The position numbers and the translations under genes were made by a program. Below are positions 45,393 to 57,229 of a stretch of DNA of 64,000 nt, piece by piece. How positions within the stretch are numbered: the stretch's first letter is position 1; every line of letters begins with the position of its first letter. The stretch comes from Streptococcus suis (GTDB taxonomy: Bacteria > Bacillota > Bacilli > Lactobacillales > Streptococcaceae): assembly GCA_029593465.1 (NCBI GenBank), contig JAKTNK010000006.1:56865-120864 (forward strand), given 5' to 3'. Below the pieces are notes generated by a model. That model was not told where the DNA came from and did no database searches. It saw only the letters and a program-made list of their open reading frames with translations.

Positions 45393-47267
45393 ATGAGTGA
45401 TTTTATCGTTGAAAAACTAACCAAGTCAGTCGGAGATAAGACGGTTTTTGAGGCTATTTCTTTCATTATCCATGATTTGGATCGGATTGGCATTATTGGG
45501 GTTAATGGAACGGGGAAAACAACGCTGTTAGACGTCATCTCTGAAAAGATAGGATTTGACGGAGATGTGTCTCCTTTTACCAAAGCAAGTGGCTATAAGA
45601 TTGCCTACCTCACTCAGGAGCCTTCTTTTGTAGAGCATAAAACGGTTTTAGATACGGTCTTATCTTCTGATTTGCGTGAAATGCGCTTGATTCGTGATTA
45701 TGAACGGATTATGGCGGATTATACAGAGAATAAGCAGTCACAACTTGAGCAGATTATGGCTGAGATGGATGCTTTGGATGCTTGGGCGATTGAAAGTGAC
45801 GTCAAGACAGTCCTTGCTAAGCTAGGAATTTCAGAGTTGCAAAAACAGGTTTCGGAGCTTTCGGGCGGTTTACGACGGCGTGTGCAGCTTGCCCAAGTTC
45901 TCTTGGGGGATGCTGATCTCTTACTCTTGGATGAGCCGACCAACCATCTGGACATTGATGCCATTGCTTGGTTAACGCATTTTTTGACAACAACAAAAAA
46001 GACGGTTCTATTTATTACTCATGACCGTTATTTCTTGGATAATGTGGCGACGAGAATTTTTGAATTAGCAGATGCTCAGTTAACTGAGTATCAAGGCAAC
46101 TATCAAGATTATGTACGCCTGCGTGCTGAGCAAGATGAGCGCGATGCTGCGAGTCAGCATAAGAAAAAGCAGCTTTACAAACAGGAATTGGCCTGGATGC
46201 GTACGCAGCCACAAGCGCGTGCGACCAAACAACAAGCACGTATTAACCGCTTCAAGGACTTGAAAAAAGAGGTGCACCAAAGCAGTACCAAAAATGAGTT
46301 GGAAATCGCTTTTGAAACCAGCCGCATAGGGAAAAAAGTGATTCATTTTGAAGGAGTGGATTTTGCTTACGATGCCAATCAACCGATTTTAGCTGACTTC
46401 AACCTCATTATTCAAAATAAAGATCGTATCGGTATTGTAGGTGACAATGGGGTCGGGAAATCAACGCTTCTTAGGTTGATAACCAAGGAGCTGACACCAA
46501 CAGCCGGTCAAATCGTCGTTGGAGAGACTATCAGGGTTGGTTATTTTTCGCAGCAAATCCAGGATATGGATGACAATAAGCGTGTCATTTCTTATTTACA
46601 AGAAGTGGCTGATGAGGTCAAGACGCGGGTTGGGACAACTAGCGTTAGTGAACTGTTAGAACAATTTTTATTTCCAAGGTCCATGCATGGGACGCGGATT
46701 GCTAAGTTATCAGGCGGGGAAAAGAAGCGACTCTATTTGTTGAAAATCTTGTTAGAAAAACCCAACGTTCTGCTTCTCGATGAGCCAACCAATGATCTGG
46801 ATATCGCAACCTTAACCGTTTTGGAACAGTTTCTGACTACTTTTGCTGGCCCTGTCATCACAGTCAGTCATGATCGTTATTTCTTGGATAAGGTAGCAAC
46901 CAAAATTCTGGCATTTGAAGATGGCAGTCTCAAGACCTTTCATGGTAACTACACAGACTACCTCGATGGGAAGGCTTTTGCTGCTGACACTGCTGCCCAA
47001 CTGTCTAAAGCAGAAAGCCCCAAAACACCAAAAAGACGTCAAGAGAAGAAGCGGATGTCCTATTTTGAAAAACAAGAGTGGGAAGGTATCGAGGAAGAAA
47101 TCACCCAGCTTGAGTCAGATATTGCGGCCATCGAAGCTGCTATGTTGGCGAATGCTAGCGACTATGGTGAGTTGGCTATTTTACAGCGAGATTTGGATAC
47201 CAAAAACGACCAGTTACTGGCCAAGTACGAACGTTACGAGTATTTAAGTGACTTGGCAGACTCGTGA
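45393..47267 (+). CDS. ABC-F family ATPase (Uup-like)
   Basis: A 624-residue cytosolic protein with two ATP-binding cassettes and no membrane segment. Cassette 1: Walker A GVNGTGKTT (about 37), signature LSGGLRRRV, Walker B LLLLDEPTNHLD. Between them lies an arm with QARATKQQARINRF. Cassette 2: Walker A GDNGVGKST, signature LSGGEKKRL, LLLDEPTNDLD. A C-terminal coiled coil (about 540-624, EEITQLESDIAAIEAAM) is typical of Uup. ABC-F proteins act on the ribosome. The ATG at 45393 is preferred over a GTG just upstream because of spacing to AAAGGAA. Not an antibiotic-resistance call. Confidence 0.88.
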   Translation: MSDFIVEKLTKSVGDKTVFEAISFIIHDLDRIGIIGVNGTGKTTLLDVISEKIGFDGDVSPFTKASGYKIAYLTQEPSFVEHKTVLDTVLSSDLREMRLIRDYERIMADYTENKQSQLEQIMAEMDALDAWAIESDVKTVLAKLGISELQKQVSELSGGLRRRVQLAQVLLGDADLLLLDEPTNHLDIDAIAWLTHFLTTTKKTVLFITHDRYFLDNVATRIFELADAQLTEYQGNYQDYVRLRAEQDERDAASQHKKKQLYKQELAWMRTQPQARATKQQARINRFKDLKKEVHQSSTKNELEIAFETSRIGKKVIHFEGVDFAYDANQPILADFNLIIQNKDRIGIVGDNGVGKSTLLRLITKELTPTAGQIVVGETIRVGYFSQQIQDMDDNKRVISYLQEVADEVKTRVGTTSVSELLEQFLFPRSMHGTRIAKLSGGEKKRLYLLKILLEKPNVLLLDEPTNDLDIATLTVLEQFLTTFAGPVITVSHDRYFLDKVATKILAFEDGSLKTFHGNYTDYLDGKAFAADTAAQLSKAESPKTPKRRQEKKRMSYFEKQEWEGIEEEITQLESDIAAIEAAMLANASDYGELAILQRDLDTKNDQLLAKYERYEYLSDLADS

Positions 47268-47386
47268 GTTAATGGCGATGCTATCAGAAGGGACAGCTGA
47301 TACTTTTTTAGAGGCTAGAGCAGTTGAAAGTGTGGTGATTCTAACCCCCTTTTAGACTGGATTTTTGTAGGAGATGTTAGGAAACG

Positions 47387-48745
47387 ATGTATCAAACCCA
47401 AACGATTAAGGAAAAAATCTTCTTATTTTTAAGGCTCTTTTTTCCCATTTTAATTTACCAATTTGCTAACTTTTCAGCGTCCTTCATTGATACCATGATG
47501 ACTGGAAAGTTTAGTAGTACGGATTTGGCTGGTGTGGCAATGGCTGGTAGTTTATGGACCCCTTTTTTCTCCCTCTTGGTTGGCATTGTATCTGCTCTTG
47601 TTCCTATTATTGGACAACATCTTGGCCAAGGAAAGAGAGAGCTGATTAAGGATGATTTTCACCAGTTCCTCTATATCGGCTTTGCCTTAGCGGCCTTGCT
47701 TTGGCTATTAGTCACTTTTTTGGCGGTTCCAGCTTTAAGCTATTTTCAACTAACGCCTAGGGTCATCGCTGTTGGGCAAGGTTACCTTTCCTTTATTGCG
47801 ATGGGGATTTTTCCACTGATTTTATTTTCAGTATGCCGTTCTTTCTTTGATGCCTTGGGGCTGACCAGCTTATCCATGTATCTGATGTTACTCTTGTTGC
47901 CTTTTAACTCCTTTTTCAATTTTATCTTGATTTATGGCAAGTTCGGATTGCCAAAAATGGGGGGTGCAGGAGCAGGTCTTGGGACTGCCCTAGCTTACTG
48001 GTTGCTCTTAGCGGTAGTTGTCCTTGTGATGTTGCTACATCCAAGGATTAGAACCTACCATATTTTGCAATGGACGGCACCTAACCTGAAGCGGTTAAAG
48101 CAAGGATTTTTACTAGGATTACCAATTGGTTTGCAAATTTTTGCGGAAGTCTCGATTTTTGCAGCCGTTGGGCTATTGATGTCACGGTTTTCAACAAATG
48201 TGATTTCAGCATCTCAGTCAGCGATGAATTTTGCCACTTTGCTCTACGCTTTTCCGCTTAGTGTATCCATCACCATGCCCATTGCAGTCTCGTTTGAAAT
48301 TGGCTCGGGTGATTATCAATCGGCTCGTGATTTCGCAAAGATTGGTCGTCTAACAGCGATGGCCTTTGCCGTGGTCACCTTAACTGCCTTGTACTTTCTC
48401 AGACGCGAGGTGGCCTATTTGTACGGCAGTGGTCATGACTTTATTAGCTTAACGACAGAGTTATTAGTTTATGCCTTCTTCTTTCAATTAGCAGATGCTT
48501 TTACAGCCCCGATTCAAGGTATTTTACGTGGTTACAAGGATACGACCTATCCTTTTATCATTGGTGTTACGGCTTATTGGGGGATTGCTTTGCCGCTTGG
48601 TTGGGGGCTTGATATGGTAACGACGTTAGGTCCGAAATCCTATTGGCTTGGTCTGATTGCTGGTTTATTTGCTTGTGGCTTTTTGTTACATTTACGTTTG
48701 CACCATATTGAACAGCGTTACGTGGAAAAACAGGACAGCTTTTAG
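47387..48745 (+). CDS. MATE-family efflux protein
   Basis: A 452-residue membrane protein with twelve hydrophobic segments in two similar halves, as in MatE (DinF/NorM type) cation-coupled exporters. The first half has YQFANFSASFIDTMMTGKFS with the conserved small and acidic residues. Substrate unknown. About 17 bases upstream of the GNAT gene, probably in one transcript with it. The 119 bases before it (47268-47386) show no terminator. Confidence 0.87.
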   Translation: MYQTQTIKEKIFLFLRLFFPILIYQFANFSASFIDTMMTGKFSSTDLAGVAMAGSLWTPFFSLLVGIVSALVPIIGQHLGQGKRELIKDDFHQFLYIGFALAALLWLLVTFLAVPALSYFQLTPRVIAVGQGYLSFIAMGIFPLILFSVCRSFFDALGLTSLSMYLMLLLLPFNSFFNFILIYGKFGLPKMGGAGAGLGTALAYWLLLAVVVLVMLLHPRIRTYHILQWTAPNLKRLKQGFLLGLPIGLQIFAEVSIFAAVGLLMSRFSTNVISASQSAMNFATLLYAFPLSVSITMPIAVSFEIGSGDYQSARDFAKIGRLTAMAFAVVTLTALYFLRREVAYLYGSGHDFISLTTELLVYAFFFQLADAFTAPIQGILRGYKDTTYPFIIGVTAYWGIALPLGWGLDMVTTLGPKSYWLGLIAGLFACGFLLHLRLHHIEQRYVEKQDSF

Positions 48746-48762
48746 AAGGGAGAAATAAGAAA

Positions 48763-49239
48763 ATGACGATTAGAGTGATTGAGCCAAGGGATAATGATGC
48801 CATGGCCAAGATTATTCGTGATAGTTTGACAGCAGTTGGTTTAGATAAACCAGGAACAGCTTATTTTGACACTGCTCTAGACGACTTAGCCAATGCTTAT
48901 CGTGGGGAGAAATCAGTGTATGTTGTTGCCGACATCAAGGGCCATATCGTAGGAGGAGCAGGTCTTGCTCCTATTGCCCCTGGTGTCTGTGAATTGCAAA
49001 AGTGTTATGTTGAGGCAAGTAGGCGAGGGCAGGGACTTGGGAGATTGTTGATTGAGCGTGTTCTTCAAGAGGCTGTTCGATTAGGTTATACCAGTATCTA
49101 TCTAGAAACGACAGAGATACTAGCTAGTGCTGTTTCACTGTATGAAAGTTTGGGATTTACCCACCTAGATGCCCCTCTTGTCAATGATAATGGTCATCAT
49201 GCCATGACCATATGGATGATAAAAGACTTACAGGATTAG
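48763..49239 (+). CDS. GNAT-family N-acetyltransferase
   Basis: A 158-residue acetyltransferase with the acetyl-CoA loop RRGQGLGRLLIERVL (Q/RxxGxG) and the late strand YTSIYLETTE. The acceptor is unknown. It follows the MATE gene closely and precedes the ABC exporter pair. Confidence 0.85.
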   Translation: MTIRVIEPRDNDAMAKIIRDSLTAVGLDKPGTAYFDTALDDLANAYRGEKSVYVVADIKGHIVGGAGLAPIAPGVCELQKCYVEASRRGQGLGRLLIERVLQEAVRLGYTSIYLETTEILASAVSLYESLGFTHLDAPLVNDNGHHAMTIWMIKDLQD

Positions 49240-49290
49240 GGAAATCCTAAAATGACGATAGTCACGTATTTGTGATGGAAAGGAGATATG

Positions 49291-51036
49291 ATGACCTTAA
49301 TTTGGACTTATCTAAAACGCTACCCCAAATGGTTGATACTGGATGTTTTTGGGGCCTTCTTATTTGTTGTGGTCAATCTTGGTTTGCCTACTATACTGGC
49401 TCGTATGATTGACCAGGGAATCACGCAGGATAATGTGTCACAGCTCTATTTTTGGGGATGGATGATGCTTATCGTTATTTTGCTGGGGATTATCGGTCGT
49501 ATTGTTCTAGCTTATGCAGCAGGTCAATTAACAACAACCATGATTAAAGATATGCGAAACGATATGTACGATAAGCTTCAAGACTATTCGCACAGTGAGT
49601 ATGATAAGATAGGTGTTTCGTCTTTGGTTACTCGGATGACAAGCGATGCCTTTGTCTTGATGCAATTTGCTGAGCAGAGTTTGCGACTGGGTATCGTCAC
49701 TCCGATGATGATGATTTTTTCTGTGGTCATGATTTTTGCGACTAGCCCATCCATGGCCTGGATTGTCGCAGTGGCTATTCCCTTCTTGGCTTGGGTTGTG
49801 GGCTATGTCGCGATTAAGACAAAACCCTTATCGGAAAAGCAACAGCAAACCTTGGATAAAATCAATCAGTATGCCCGTGAAAATTTAACCGGTCTCAGAG
49901 TAATTAGGGCCTTTACACGTGAAGCTTTTCAAGAAGAGCGATTTGACACGAAAAATCAAGAATACGCTGAAACCTCGCAATCGCTCTTTATTTTGACCGG
50001 TTTAACAGAGCCGCTCTTTGTGCAAATCATTATTGCTATGATTGTTGCTATTGTCTGGTTTGCTTTAGCCCCTTTGCGTCAGGGAAGCTTGCAAATTGGT
50101 AATTTAGTGGCTTTCATTGAATATAGTTTTCACGCGCTGTTTTCCTTTTTGTTGTTTGCCAATCTGTTTACCATGTATCCTCGCATGGCCGTGTCTAGTC
50201 AGCGGATTCAAGAAGTGATGACGATGCCTATCTCTATTTCTAAAAATGAAGATGGGGTCACGGAAACCACGAGTCGAGGGTATTTAGAATTTGATAATGT
50301 GACCTTTGCCTATCCTGGTGAGACAGAGTCTCCGGTACTTCATAATATTTCCTTTAAGACCAAGCCTGGTGAGACGATTGCTTTTATTGGATCTACCGGT
50401 TCTGGAAAATCATCGCTGGTTAACTTGATTCCCCGTTTTTACGATGTGACTTTAGGCCGTATTTTAGTCGATGGCGTCGATGTTAGGGATTACAACCTCA
50501 AGGCTTTACGTCAAAAGATTGGGTTTATTCCTCAAAAAGCACTTTTATTTACGGGAACCATTGCGGATAATTTGAAATATGGTAAGCCGGATGCGACCTC
50601 TACGGAACTTGATGAAGCCAGCGATGTTGCCCAAGCACGCGAGTTTATTGAGAGTCGCAAAGAGCGTTACGATACCCATCTGGCAGAAGGTGGTTCCAAT
50701 CTATCGGGTGGACAAAAGCAGCGCCTATCGATTGCCCGTGCCATTGTTAAAAAGCCTGATATTTATATTTTTGACGATTCTTTCTCTGCATTGGATTATC
50801 AGACAGACGCCCTGCTTCGTCGCCGCTTGAAAGAAGTGACCGAAGATGCGACTGTCTTAATTGTGGCACAACGTGTTGGTACGATTATTGACGCCGATCA
50901 AATCATTGTGCTTGATAAAGGTGAAATCGTAGGTCGTGGTACTCATGAAGAGCTATTAGCCTCAAATGCCATTTATCGTGAAATCGCCAATTCTCAGTTG
51001 AATAGGCAAACGTTAGAGGAAGGAGACATCAAATGA
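49291..51036 (+). CDS. ABC exporter, fused membrane and ATPase domains, subunit A
   Basis: A 581-residue half transporter. Six membrane helices (about 15-310) are followed by a nucleotide-binding domain with Walker A GSTGSGKSS, signature LSGGQKQRL, Walker B YIFDDSFSALD (Asp in place of the catalytic Glu, FDDSFS) and the H-loop missing as VAQRVG. The non-standard Walker B and H-loop mark the degenerate ATP site of a heterodimeric exporter (BmrC/PatA-like). Overlaps its partner by 4 bases. The ATG at 49291 is preferred by spacing to AGGAG. Substrate unknown. Confidence 0.88.
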   Translation: MTLIWTYLKRYPKWLILDVFGAFLFVVVNLGLPTILARMIDQGITQDNVSQLYFWGWMMLIVILLGIIGRIVLAYAAGQLTTTMIKDMRNDMYDKLQDYSHSEYDKIGVSSLVTRMTSDAFVLMQFAEQSLRLGIVTPMMMIFSVVMIFATSPSMAWIVAVAIPFLAWVVGYVAIKTKPLSEKQQQTLDKINQYARENLTGLRVIRAFTREAFQEERFDTKNQEYAETSQSLFILTGLTEPLFVQIIIAMIVAIVWFALAPLRQGSLQIGNLVAFIEYSFHALFSFLLFANLFTMYPRMAVSSQRIQEVMTMPISISKNEDGVTETTSRGYLEFDNVTFAYPGETESPVLHNISFKTKPGETIAFIGSTGSGKSSLVNLIPRFYDVTLGRILVDGVDVRDYNLKALRQKIGFIPQKALLFTGTIADNLKYGKPDATSTELDEASDVAQAREFIESRKERYDTHLAEGGSNLSGGQKQRLSIARAIVKKPDIYIFDDSFSALDYQTDALLRRRLKEVTEDATVLIVAQRVGTIIDADQIIVLDKGEIVGRGTHEELLASNAIYREIANSQLNRQTLEEGDIK

Positions 51037-52814
51037 CAAGTGACACATCTGTTTTTAAGCGCCTGTGGTCCTATTTGAAACAGTATCAACTGGCAGTTTA
51101 TTCGGCAATTTTTCTAAAAGCCTTGGCTGCTGTCATGAATGTCTTGGAGCCCTTTGTTTTGGGACTGATTATGACCGAGTTGACTAAAAATCTTCTTGAT
51201 ATGGCTAAAGGTGTGGCTGGGGCAGGCATTAATGTTAATTATATTGCTTGGATTTTATGTCTCTATGCCTTGCGCGCTTTGGTCTATGAGCTCGGTGCTT
51301 ATGGTTCCAACTACTTGATGACCAAGGCTGTTCAAAAAAGCATTCGTGACTTGCGAAATGACCTCAGTCACAAAATCAATAGCATCCCTGTCTCTTATTT
51401 TGATAAGCACCAGTTTGGTGATATGTTGGGACGTTTTACCAGTGATGTTGAGACGGTTTCCAATGCCTTACAACAAAGTTTTTTACAAATTATCAATGCC
51501 TTTTTAAGCATTGTTCTTGTCGTTGGGATGGTTCTTTACCTCAACTGGCAGTTGGCCTTGATTGTTATCGTGATGATACCTTTGACCTATCTGTCTGCGC
51601 AAGCGATTGTTAAAAAGTCACAGCCTTATTTCAAAAAGCAAGCGGATGCTCTCGGTGCTATGAATGGCTTTGTGCAGGAGAAATTAACAGGCTTCAATGT
51701 CTTAAAACTCTATGGTCGTGAAGAAGCATCAGCACAAGAGTTTCGTCAAATCACAGAAAATCTACAAGCAGTTGGGTTTAAAGCGAGCTTTATTTCTGCT
51801 TTAATGATGCCTGTATTGAACGCTATTTCAGATGGTATCTATCTCATTTTAGCGGTTTTGGGAGGCTTGCAAGTGATTTCAGGTCAGATGACCATCGGTA
51901 ACCTCCAAGCGTTTGTGCAGTACACCTGGCAAATCTCTCAACCCATTCAGACCATTTCTCAGCTAGCAGGCTTGTTGCAAAGTGCCAAATCGTCTTTAGA
52001 TCGTATCTTTGCAGTCTTGGACCAGCCGGATGAGCCAAATCACGTCACAGACCATTTAACGCATGATTTAACCGGTCAGGTTAGCTTTCATCATGTGGAC
52101 TTTCAATACGATGAGGGTAGGCCCTTGATACGAGATTTTAACTTAGATGTCAATCCTGGGGAGATGATTGCGATTGTCGGTCCAACCGGTGCGGGTAAGA
52201 CAACGATGATTAACTTGCTGATGCGGTTCTATGATGTCACAGCTGGTAGCATAACCGTGGATGGTCACGATATTCGTCATCTACCACGTCATGAATTCCG
52301 TAAGCATTTTGGGATGGTGTTGCAAGATGCCTGGCTCTACGAGGGAACGATTCAAGATAATCTGCGTTTTGGTCGTTTGACGGCAACCGATGAGGAGATT
52401 GTTGAGGCTGCCAAGGCTGCTAATGTGGATCACTTTATTCGCACCTTGCCTGGTGGCTACAAGACTGAGATAAATCAAGAATCTAGCAATATTTCACAAG
52501 GGCAAAAGCAGCTCCTAACCATTGCCCGTGCCTTGTTGGCAGACCCTAAAATACTCATCTTAGATGAAGCGACATCATCAGTTGACACGCGCTTGGAATT
52601 ACTCATTCAAAAAGCCATGCGTCGGTTGATGAAAGGACGGACGAGCTTTGTCATTGCCCACCGCTTATCAACCATTCAAGAAGCAGATAAGATTTTGGTG
52701 CTCAAAGATGGGCAAATCATTGAGCAAGGGAACCATGATAGCTTATTGGCGAAACAAGGCTTCTACCATGACCTTTACATGAGTCAATTTTCATCTCAAG
52801 AAACATCTGATTAA
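51033..52814 (+). CDS. ABC exporter, fused membrane and ATPase domains, subunit B
   Basis: A 593-residue partner of the upstream half transporter. Six helices with the coupling region YFDKHQFGDMLGRFTSDVE, then Walker A GPTGAGKTT, signature ISQGQKQLL, Walker B ILILDEATSSVD with a proper glutamate, and H-loop IAHRLS. The signature is ISQGQ in place of LSGGQ, so the two degenerate and two good elements combine to one active ATP site in the heterodimer. Multidrug or peptide export is the family-level role. Confidence 0.88.
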   Translation: MTSDTSVFKRLWSYLKQYQLAVYSAIFLKALAAVMNVLEPFVLGLIMTELTKNLLDMAKGVAGAGINVNYIAWILCLYALRALVYELGAYGSNYLMTKAVQKSIRDLRNDLSHKINSIPVSYFDKHQFGDMLGRFTSDVETVSNALQQSFLQIINAFLSIVLVVGMVLYLNWQLALIVIVMIPLTYLSAQAIVKKSQPYFKKQADALGAMNGFVQEKLTGFNVLKLYGREEASAQEFRQITENLQAVGFKASFISALMMPVLNAISDGIYLILAVLGGLQVISGQMTIGNLQAFVQYTWQISQPIQTISQLAGLLQSAKSSLDRIFAVLDQPDEPNHVTDHLTHDLTGQVSFHHVDFQYDEGRPLIRDFNLDVNPGEMIAIVGPTGAGKTTMINLLMRFYDVTAGSITVDGHDIRHLPRHEFRKHFGMVLQDAWLYEGTIQDNLRFGRLTATDEEIVEAAKAANVDHFIRTLPGGYKTEINQESSNISQGQKQLLTIARALLADPKILILDEATSSVDTRLELLIQKAMRRLMKGRTSFVIAHRLSTIQEADKILVLKDGQIIEQGNHDSLLAKQGFYHDLYMSQFSSQETSD

Positions 52815-52840
52815 GCATTGTCTAGCACAATGCTTTTTTT
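52812..52840 (+). terminator. Terminator after the ABC exporter
   Basis: AAGCATTGT / ACAATGCTT with a 5-base loop and a run of seven T. Confidence 0.9.
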
Positions 52841-52898
52841 AAATTAAAAAATGACAGTGGTTTTTATTCTGGATGAAGAAAGGGATTTCAAAGATGTT

Positions 52899-52927
52899 TT
52901 GTCAGACTTCCTAAGATTTGTTATAAT
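52899..52927 (+). promoter_or_regulatory. Promoter of licT
   Basis: TTGTCA (52899-52904), 17 bases, TATAAT (52922-52927) with TGT extension. Confidence 0.85.
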
Positions 52928-52956
52928 GAAGCGATAGTTTAGAAGCGAGGGGTATC

Positions 52957-53799
52957 ATGATTATCGAGAAGGTGTATAACAACAACGTTATTCAAGTGAC
53001 GGATGACCAAGGGCAAGAACTGATTGTTATGGGGAGAGGACTTGGTTTTCAAAAGAAAGCGGGTGATGCGATTGATACTACCTTGGTTGAGAAGGTTTTC
53101 GTTTTACAAAATGAGCAAACGTCCTCGGATTTGGCAAACTTGTATGAGCAGCTGCCAGATGATGAGCTCAATCTGTTTATCTCTGTGATTGATGATGCTG
53201 AAAAAGCTTTGGGCTTAAACTTTGACAGTCATTTGCATCTGTCCTTAACGGATCACTTGCACTTTATGCTTGTCAGGGTTAAACAAGGTGTGAATCTTTC
53301 CAACCCTTTGGCTTGGGAAGTGCGTAAGTTTTACCCGAAAGAATACCAAGTGGCCACTGCCATGCTTGACCAATTGAGCCATCAGTTACATCTGACATTA
53401 CCTAGTGATGAGGCGTCGTCAATAGCGCTACATTTTATCAATGCTCAAGCAGATAATGGCAGTATTCATAAGTCGCAGGTGACGACGCGGATTGTCATTG
53501 ATATTTTGGAAATCGTGCGTTTACACTTTGGTCAGATAGTTGCAGAAGATAGCATTTCTTACAATCGTTTTGTTACTCATCTGCAGTATTTTTCCCAGCG
53601 TGTGGTTAACGGCGTGGTCCAAGGGGCCAATGATTTGTTCTTATATGACCAGGTTAAGCAAAATTACCCTGAGAGCTTTGTCTGCACCCAGAAAATCGCT
53701 CATTATGTTAAGGATAATTATGATTTTGAGATGAGTATTGACGAAAAAGTCTATCTCACGATTCATATACAACGTCTTAAAGATAGCACCAGTCATTAG
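52957..53799 (+). CDS. licT: BglG/LicT-family transcription antiterminator
   Basis: RNA-binding antiterminator of 280 residues: N-terminal CAT domain (MIIEKVYNNNVIQV and RGLGFQKKAGD, about 1-58) and two PRD domains (about 70-170 and 175-280) with phosphorylatable histidines (DHLHFML, THLQYFSQR). It binds the RAT element upstream of bglP and stops termination when beta-glucosides are transported. It ends close before a cre-bearing promoter of bglP. Confidence 0.93.
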   Translation: MIIEKVYNNNVIQVTDDQGQELIVMGRGLGFQKKAGDAIDTTLVEKVFVLQNEQTSSDLANLYEQLPDDELNLFISVIDDAEKALGLNFDSHLHLSLTDHLHFMLVRVKQGVNLSNPLAWEVRKFYPKEYQVATAMLDQLSHQLHLTLPSDEASSIALHFINAQADNGSIHKSQVTTRIVIDILEIVRLHFGQIVAEDSISYNRFVTHLQYFSQRVVNGVVQGANDLFLYDQVKQNYPESFVCTQKIAHYVKDNYDFEMSIDEKVYLTIHIQRLKDSTSH

Positions 53800-53844
53800 A
53801 ACAGGTGCTATTTTTGATTGTTATCGGAATTATCATTTTTTTCG

Positions 53845-53858
53845 TAAAAGCGCTTGCA
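53845..53858. promoter_or_regulatory. cre-like site over the bglP -35
   Basis: TAAAAGCGCTTGCA matches 12 of the 14 positions of TGWNANCGNTNWCA; its AAGCGCTT core is a palindrome. It overlaps the -35, so CcpA would repress. Confidence 0.6.
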
Positions 53859-53882
53859 TTATTCTTAAAAGTCTGATATGAT
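53854..53882 (+). promoter_or_regulatory. Promoter of bglP
   Basis: TTGCAT (53854-53859), 17 bases, TATGAT (53877-53882) with TGA extension. Confidence 0.8.
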
Positions 53883-53896
53883 AGTAACCATCAGAT

Positions 53897-54003
53897 GGAT
53901 TGTTACTGGTCAAGCAGGCAAAACCTAAATAAATACAAGATAAACAAAAGCAGCAGTCTTTGAGGGTGTTGGTGGTTTATTTAGTATTTGTTTAGGTTTT
54001 TTG
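53897..54003 (+). promoter_or_regulatory. LicT RAT antiterminator and overlapping terminator
   Basis: The RAT (53897-53926) starts GGATTGTTACTGG and continues TCAAGCAGGCAAAACCT, nearly identical in its conserved parts to known LicT targets. The terminator uses AAACCTAAATAAATAC (53921-53936) with GTATTTGTTTAGGTTT (53984-53999) and a T run; an inner stem ATAAAC / GTTTAT extends it. RAT and terminator share the AAACCT bases, so only one can form. Confidence 0.9.
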
Positions 54004-54036
54004 TTTGCCTAAATACAATCAACTATAACATTTTAG

Positions 54037-55962
<1,926 letters not shown>

Positions 55963-55971
55963 TGCCATCTC

Positions 55972-56000
55972 AAAAAGCACTTCAGCCGAAGTGCTTTTTT
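55972..56000 (+). terminator. Terminator after bglP
   Basis: AAGCACTTC / GAAGTGCTT with loop AGCC and TTTTTT. Confidence 0.9.
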
Positions 56001-56102
56001 GATGTTAGAACTGTAGCTAAAGTCAAGATAGGCAAAGATTGCTTGTACGAAGCATTATAGAGAAAGCTAGTTCCTTCTTTATAAAGGGAGTGCCTGATTT
56101 GC

Positions 56103-57119
56103 TCACCATAACCCTAAGATTTTTTGCATCAGGAGACTGACACAGGTAATTGCTAGCCAGCAGATACCTCCCATAATAATAGCTGTACCACCTTTTTTGA
56201 TCAGTGAGGTTAGGTTGGTATTGAGTCCGATAGCACTCATGGCAATGACGATGAAAAACTTGGATAAGGTTTTCAAGCCGGTGATGATGCCAGTAGGCAG
56301 AGGGAGGGTAGTCGTGATAAGCGAAGCTAAGATGAAGTAAAGGATAAAGGTTGGAAACACCTGTTTTACGTGAAAGGGACGGTGTTCTAAGTCAGCTGCT
56401 TTTTGTTGGGATGTGACGCCGTAAAGGGATAAGAACAAGGTGATTGGAATAATGGCTAGCGTTCTGGTGAGTTTTACAATGGTGGCTCCGTCCAGAGTAT
56501 TGGCGTGGTAGAGATTGTCCCAAGCAGTCGCTGTTGCTGTAACAGAAGAAGTGTCGTTGACAGCAGTTCCTGCAAATAGGGCAAACCCTTCATTAGATAA
56601 GCCGAGATAATGCCCTAAGGCCGGAAAGATTAAGGCTGCTAGGATATTGAATAGAAAAATCACCGAAATCGCCTGCGCCACCTGTTCTTCCTTGGCTTTG
56701 ATGACTGGTGCCGTAGCAGCGATAGCAGAGCCTCCACAAATGGCAGAACCAACCCCTACCAATATGGCAAGATGACGGTCTAGGTTCAGCCATTTTGTCA
56801 AGGGAAAGATGAGTAATAAAGCGGTTGAAATGGTTGCAATAATAATCGGAAGTGACTGGCTTCCTACTGCAAGGACTTGCTTGAGGTTGAGTCCAAACCC
56901 CAGCAATACCACAGCAGCTTGAAGGACTAACTTGGCTGAAAAAGCAATCCCGGCCTGGGTATATTGGCGGTTTTGATGCCACAAACCTACCAACATACCG
57001 ATAAAAATACCAAAGACCGGTGCTCCGATAAGTGGCAGTTGATGCCCTAGCAACCAAGCCAGACTAGCGATAACCAGACAAAGTAAGAGACCTGGGAAAC
57101 GTGATTGTAAAGCAGACAT
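56103..57119 (-). CDS. YeiH/UPF0324-family putative exporter
   Basis: A 338-residue membrane protein with about ten hydrophobic segments, of the YeiH family sometimes described as putative sulfate exporters. Blocks such as [39 protein letters not shown] and [18 protein letters not shown] are typical. Substrate is not proven for this family. Start ATG with AGGAGGC upstream. Divergent from mnmM; a TATAAT lies on its strand at 57154-57149. Confidence 0.85.
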   Translation of the reverse strand: MSALQSRFPGLLLCLVIASLAWLLGHQLPLIGAPVFGIFIGMLVGLWHQNRQYTQAGIAFSAKLVLQAAVVLLGFGLNLKQVLAVGSQSLPIIIATISTALLLIFPLTKWLNLDRHLAILVGVGSAICGGSAIAATAPVIKAKEEQVAQAISVIFLFNILAALIFPALGHYLGLSNEGFALFAGTAVNDTSSVTATATAWDNLYHANTLDGATIVKLTRTLAIIPITLFLSLYGVTSQQKAADLEHRPFHVKQVFPTFILYFILASLITTTLPLPTGIITGLKTLSKFFIVIAMSAIGLNTNLTSLIKKGGTAIIMGGICWLAITCVSLLMQKILGLW

Positions 57120-57229
57120 GCTTGCCTCCTGTTCATGTTTTTGATTTAATTATAGTGCGAAGTGTGGCAAATGTATAGTTAAAATGAAAAAAGTACTGCA
57201 ATTTTGTTATAGGACAGATGGAGAGAGTA

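Noticed and set aside
45393-47267. ABC-F gene as an antibiotic-resistance factor
   Set aside because: The long C-terminal coiled coil and short arm fit Uup-type housekeeping members better than resistance types.
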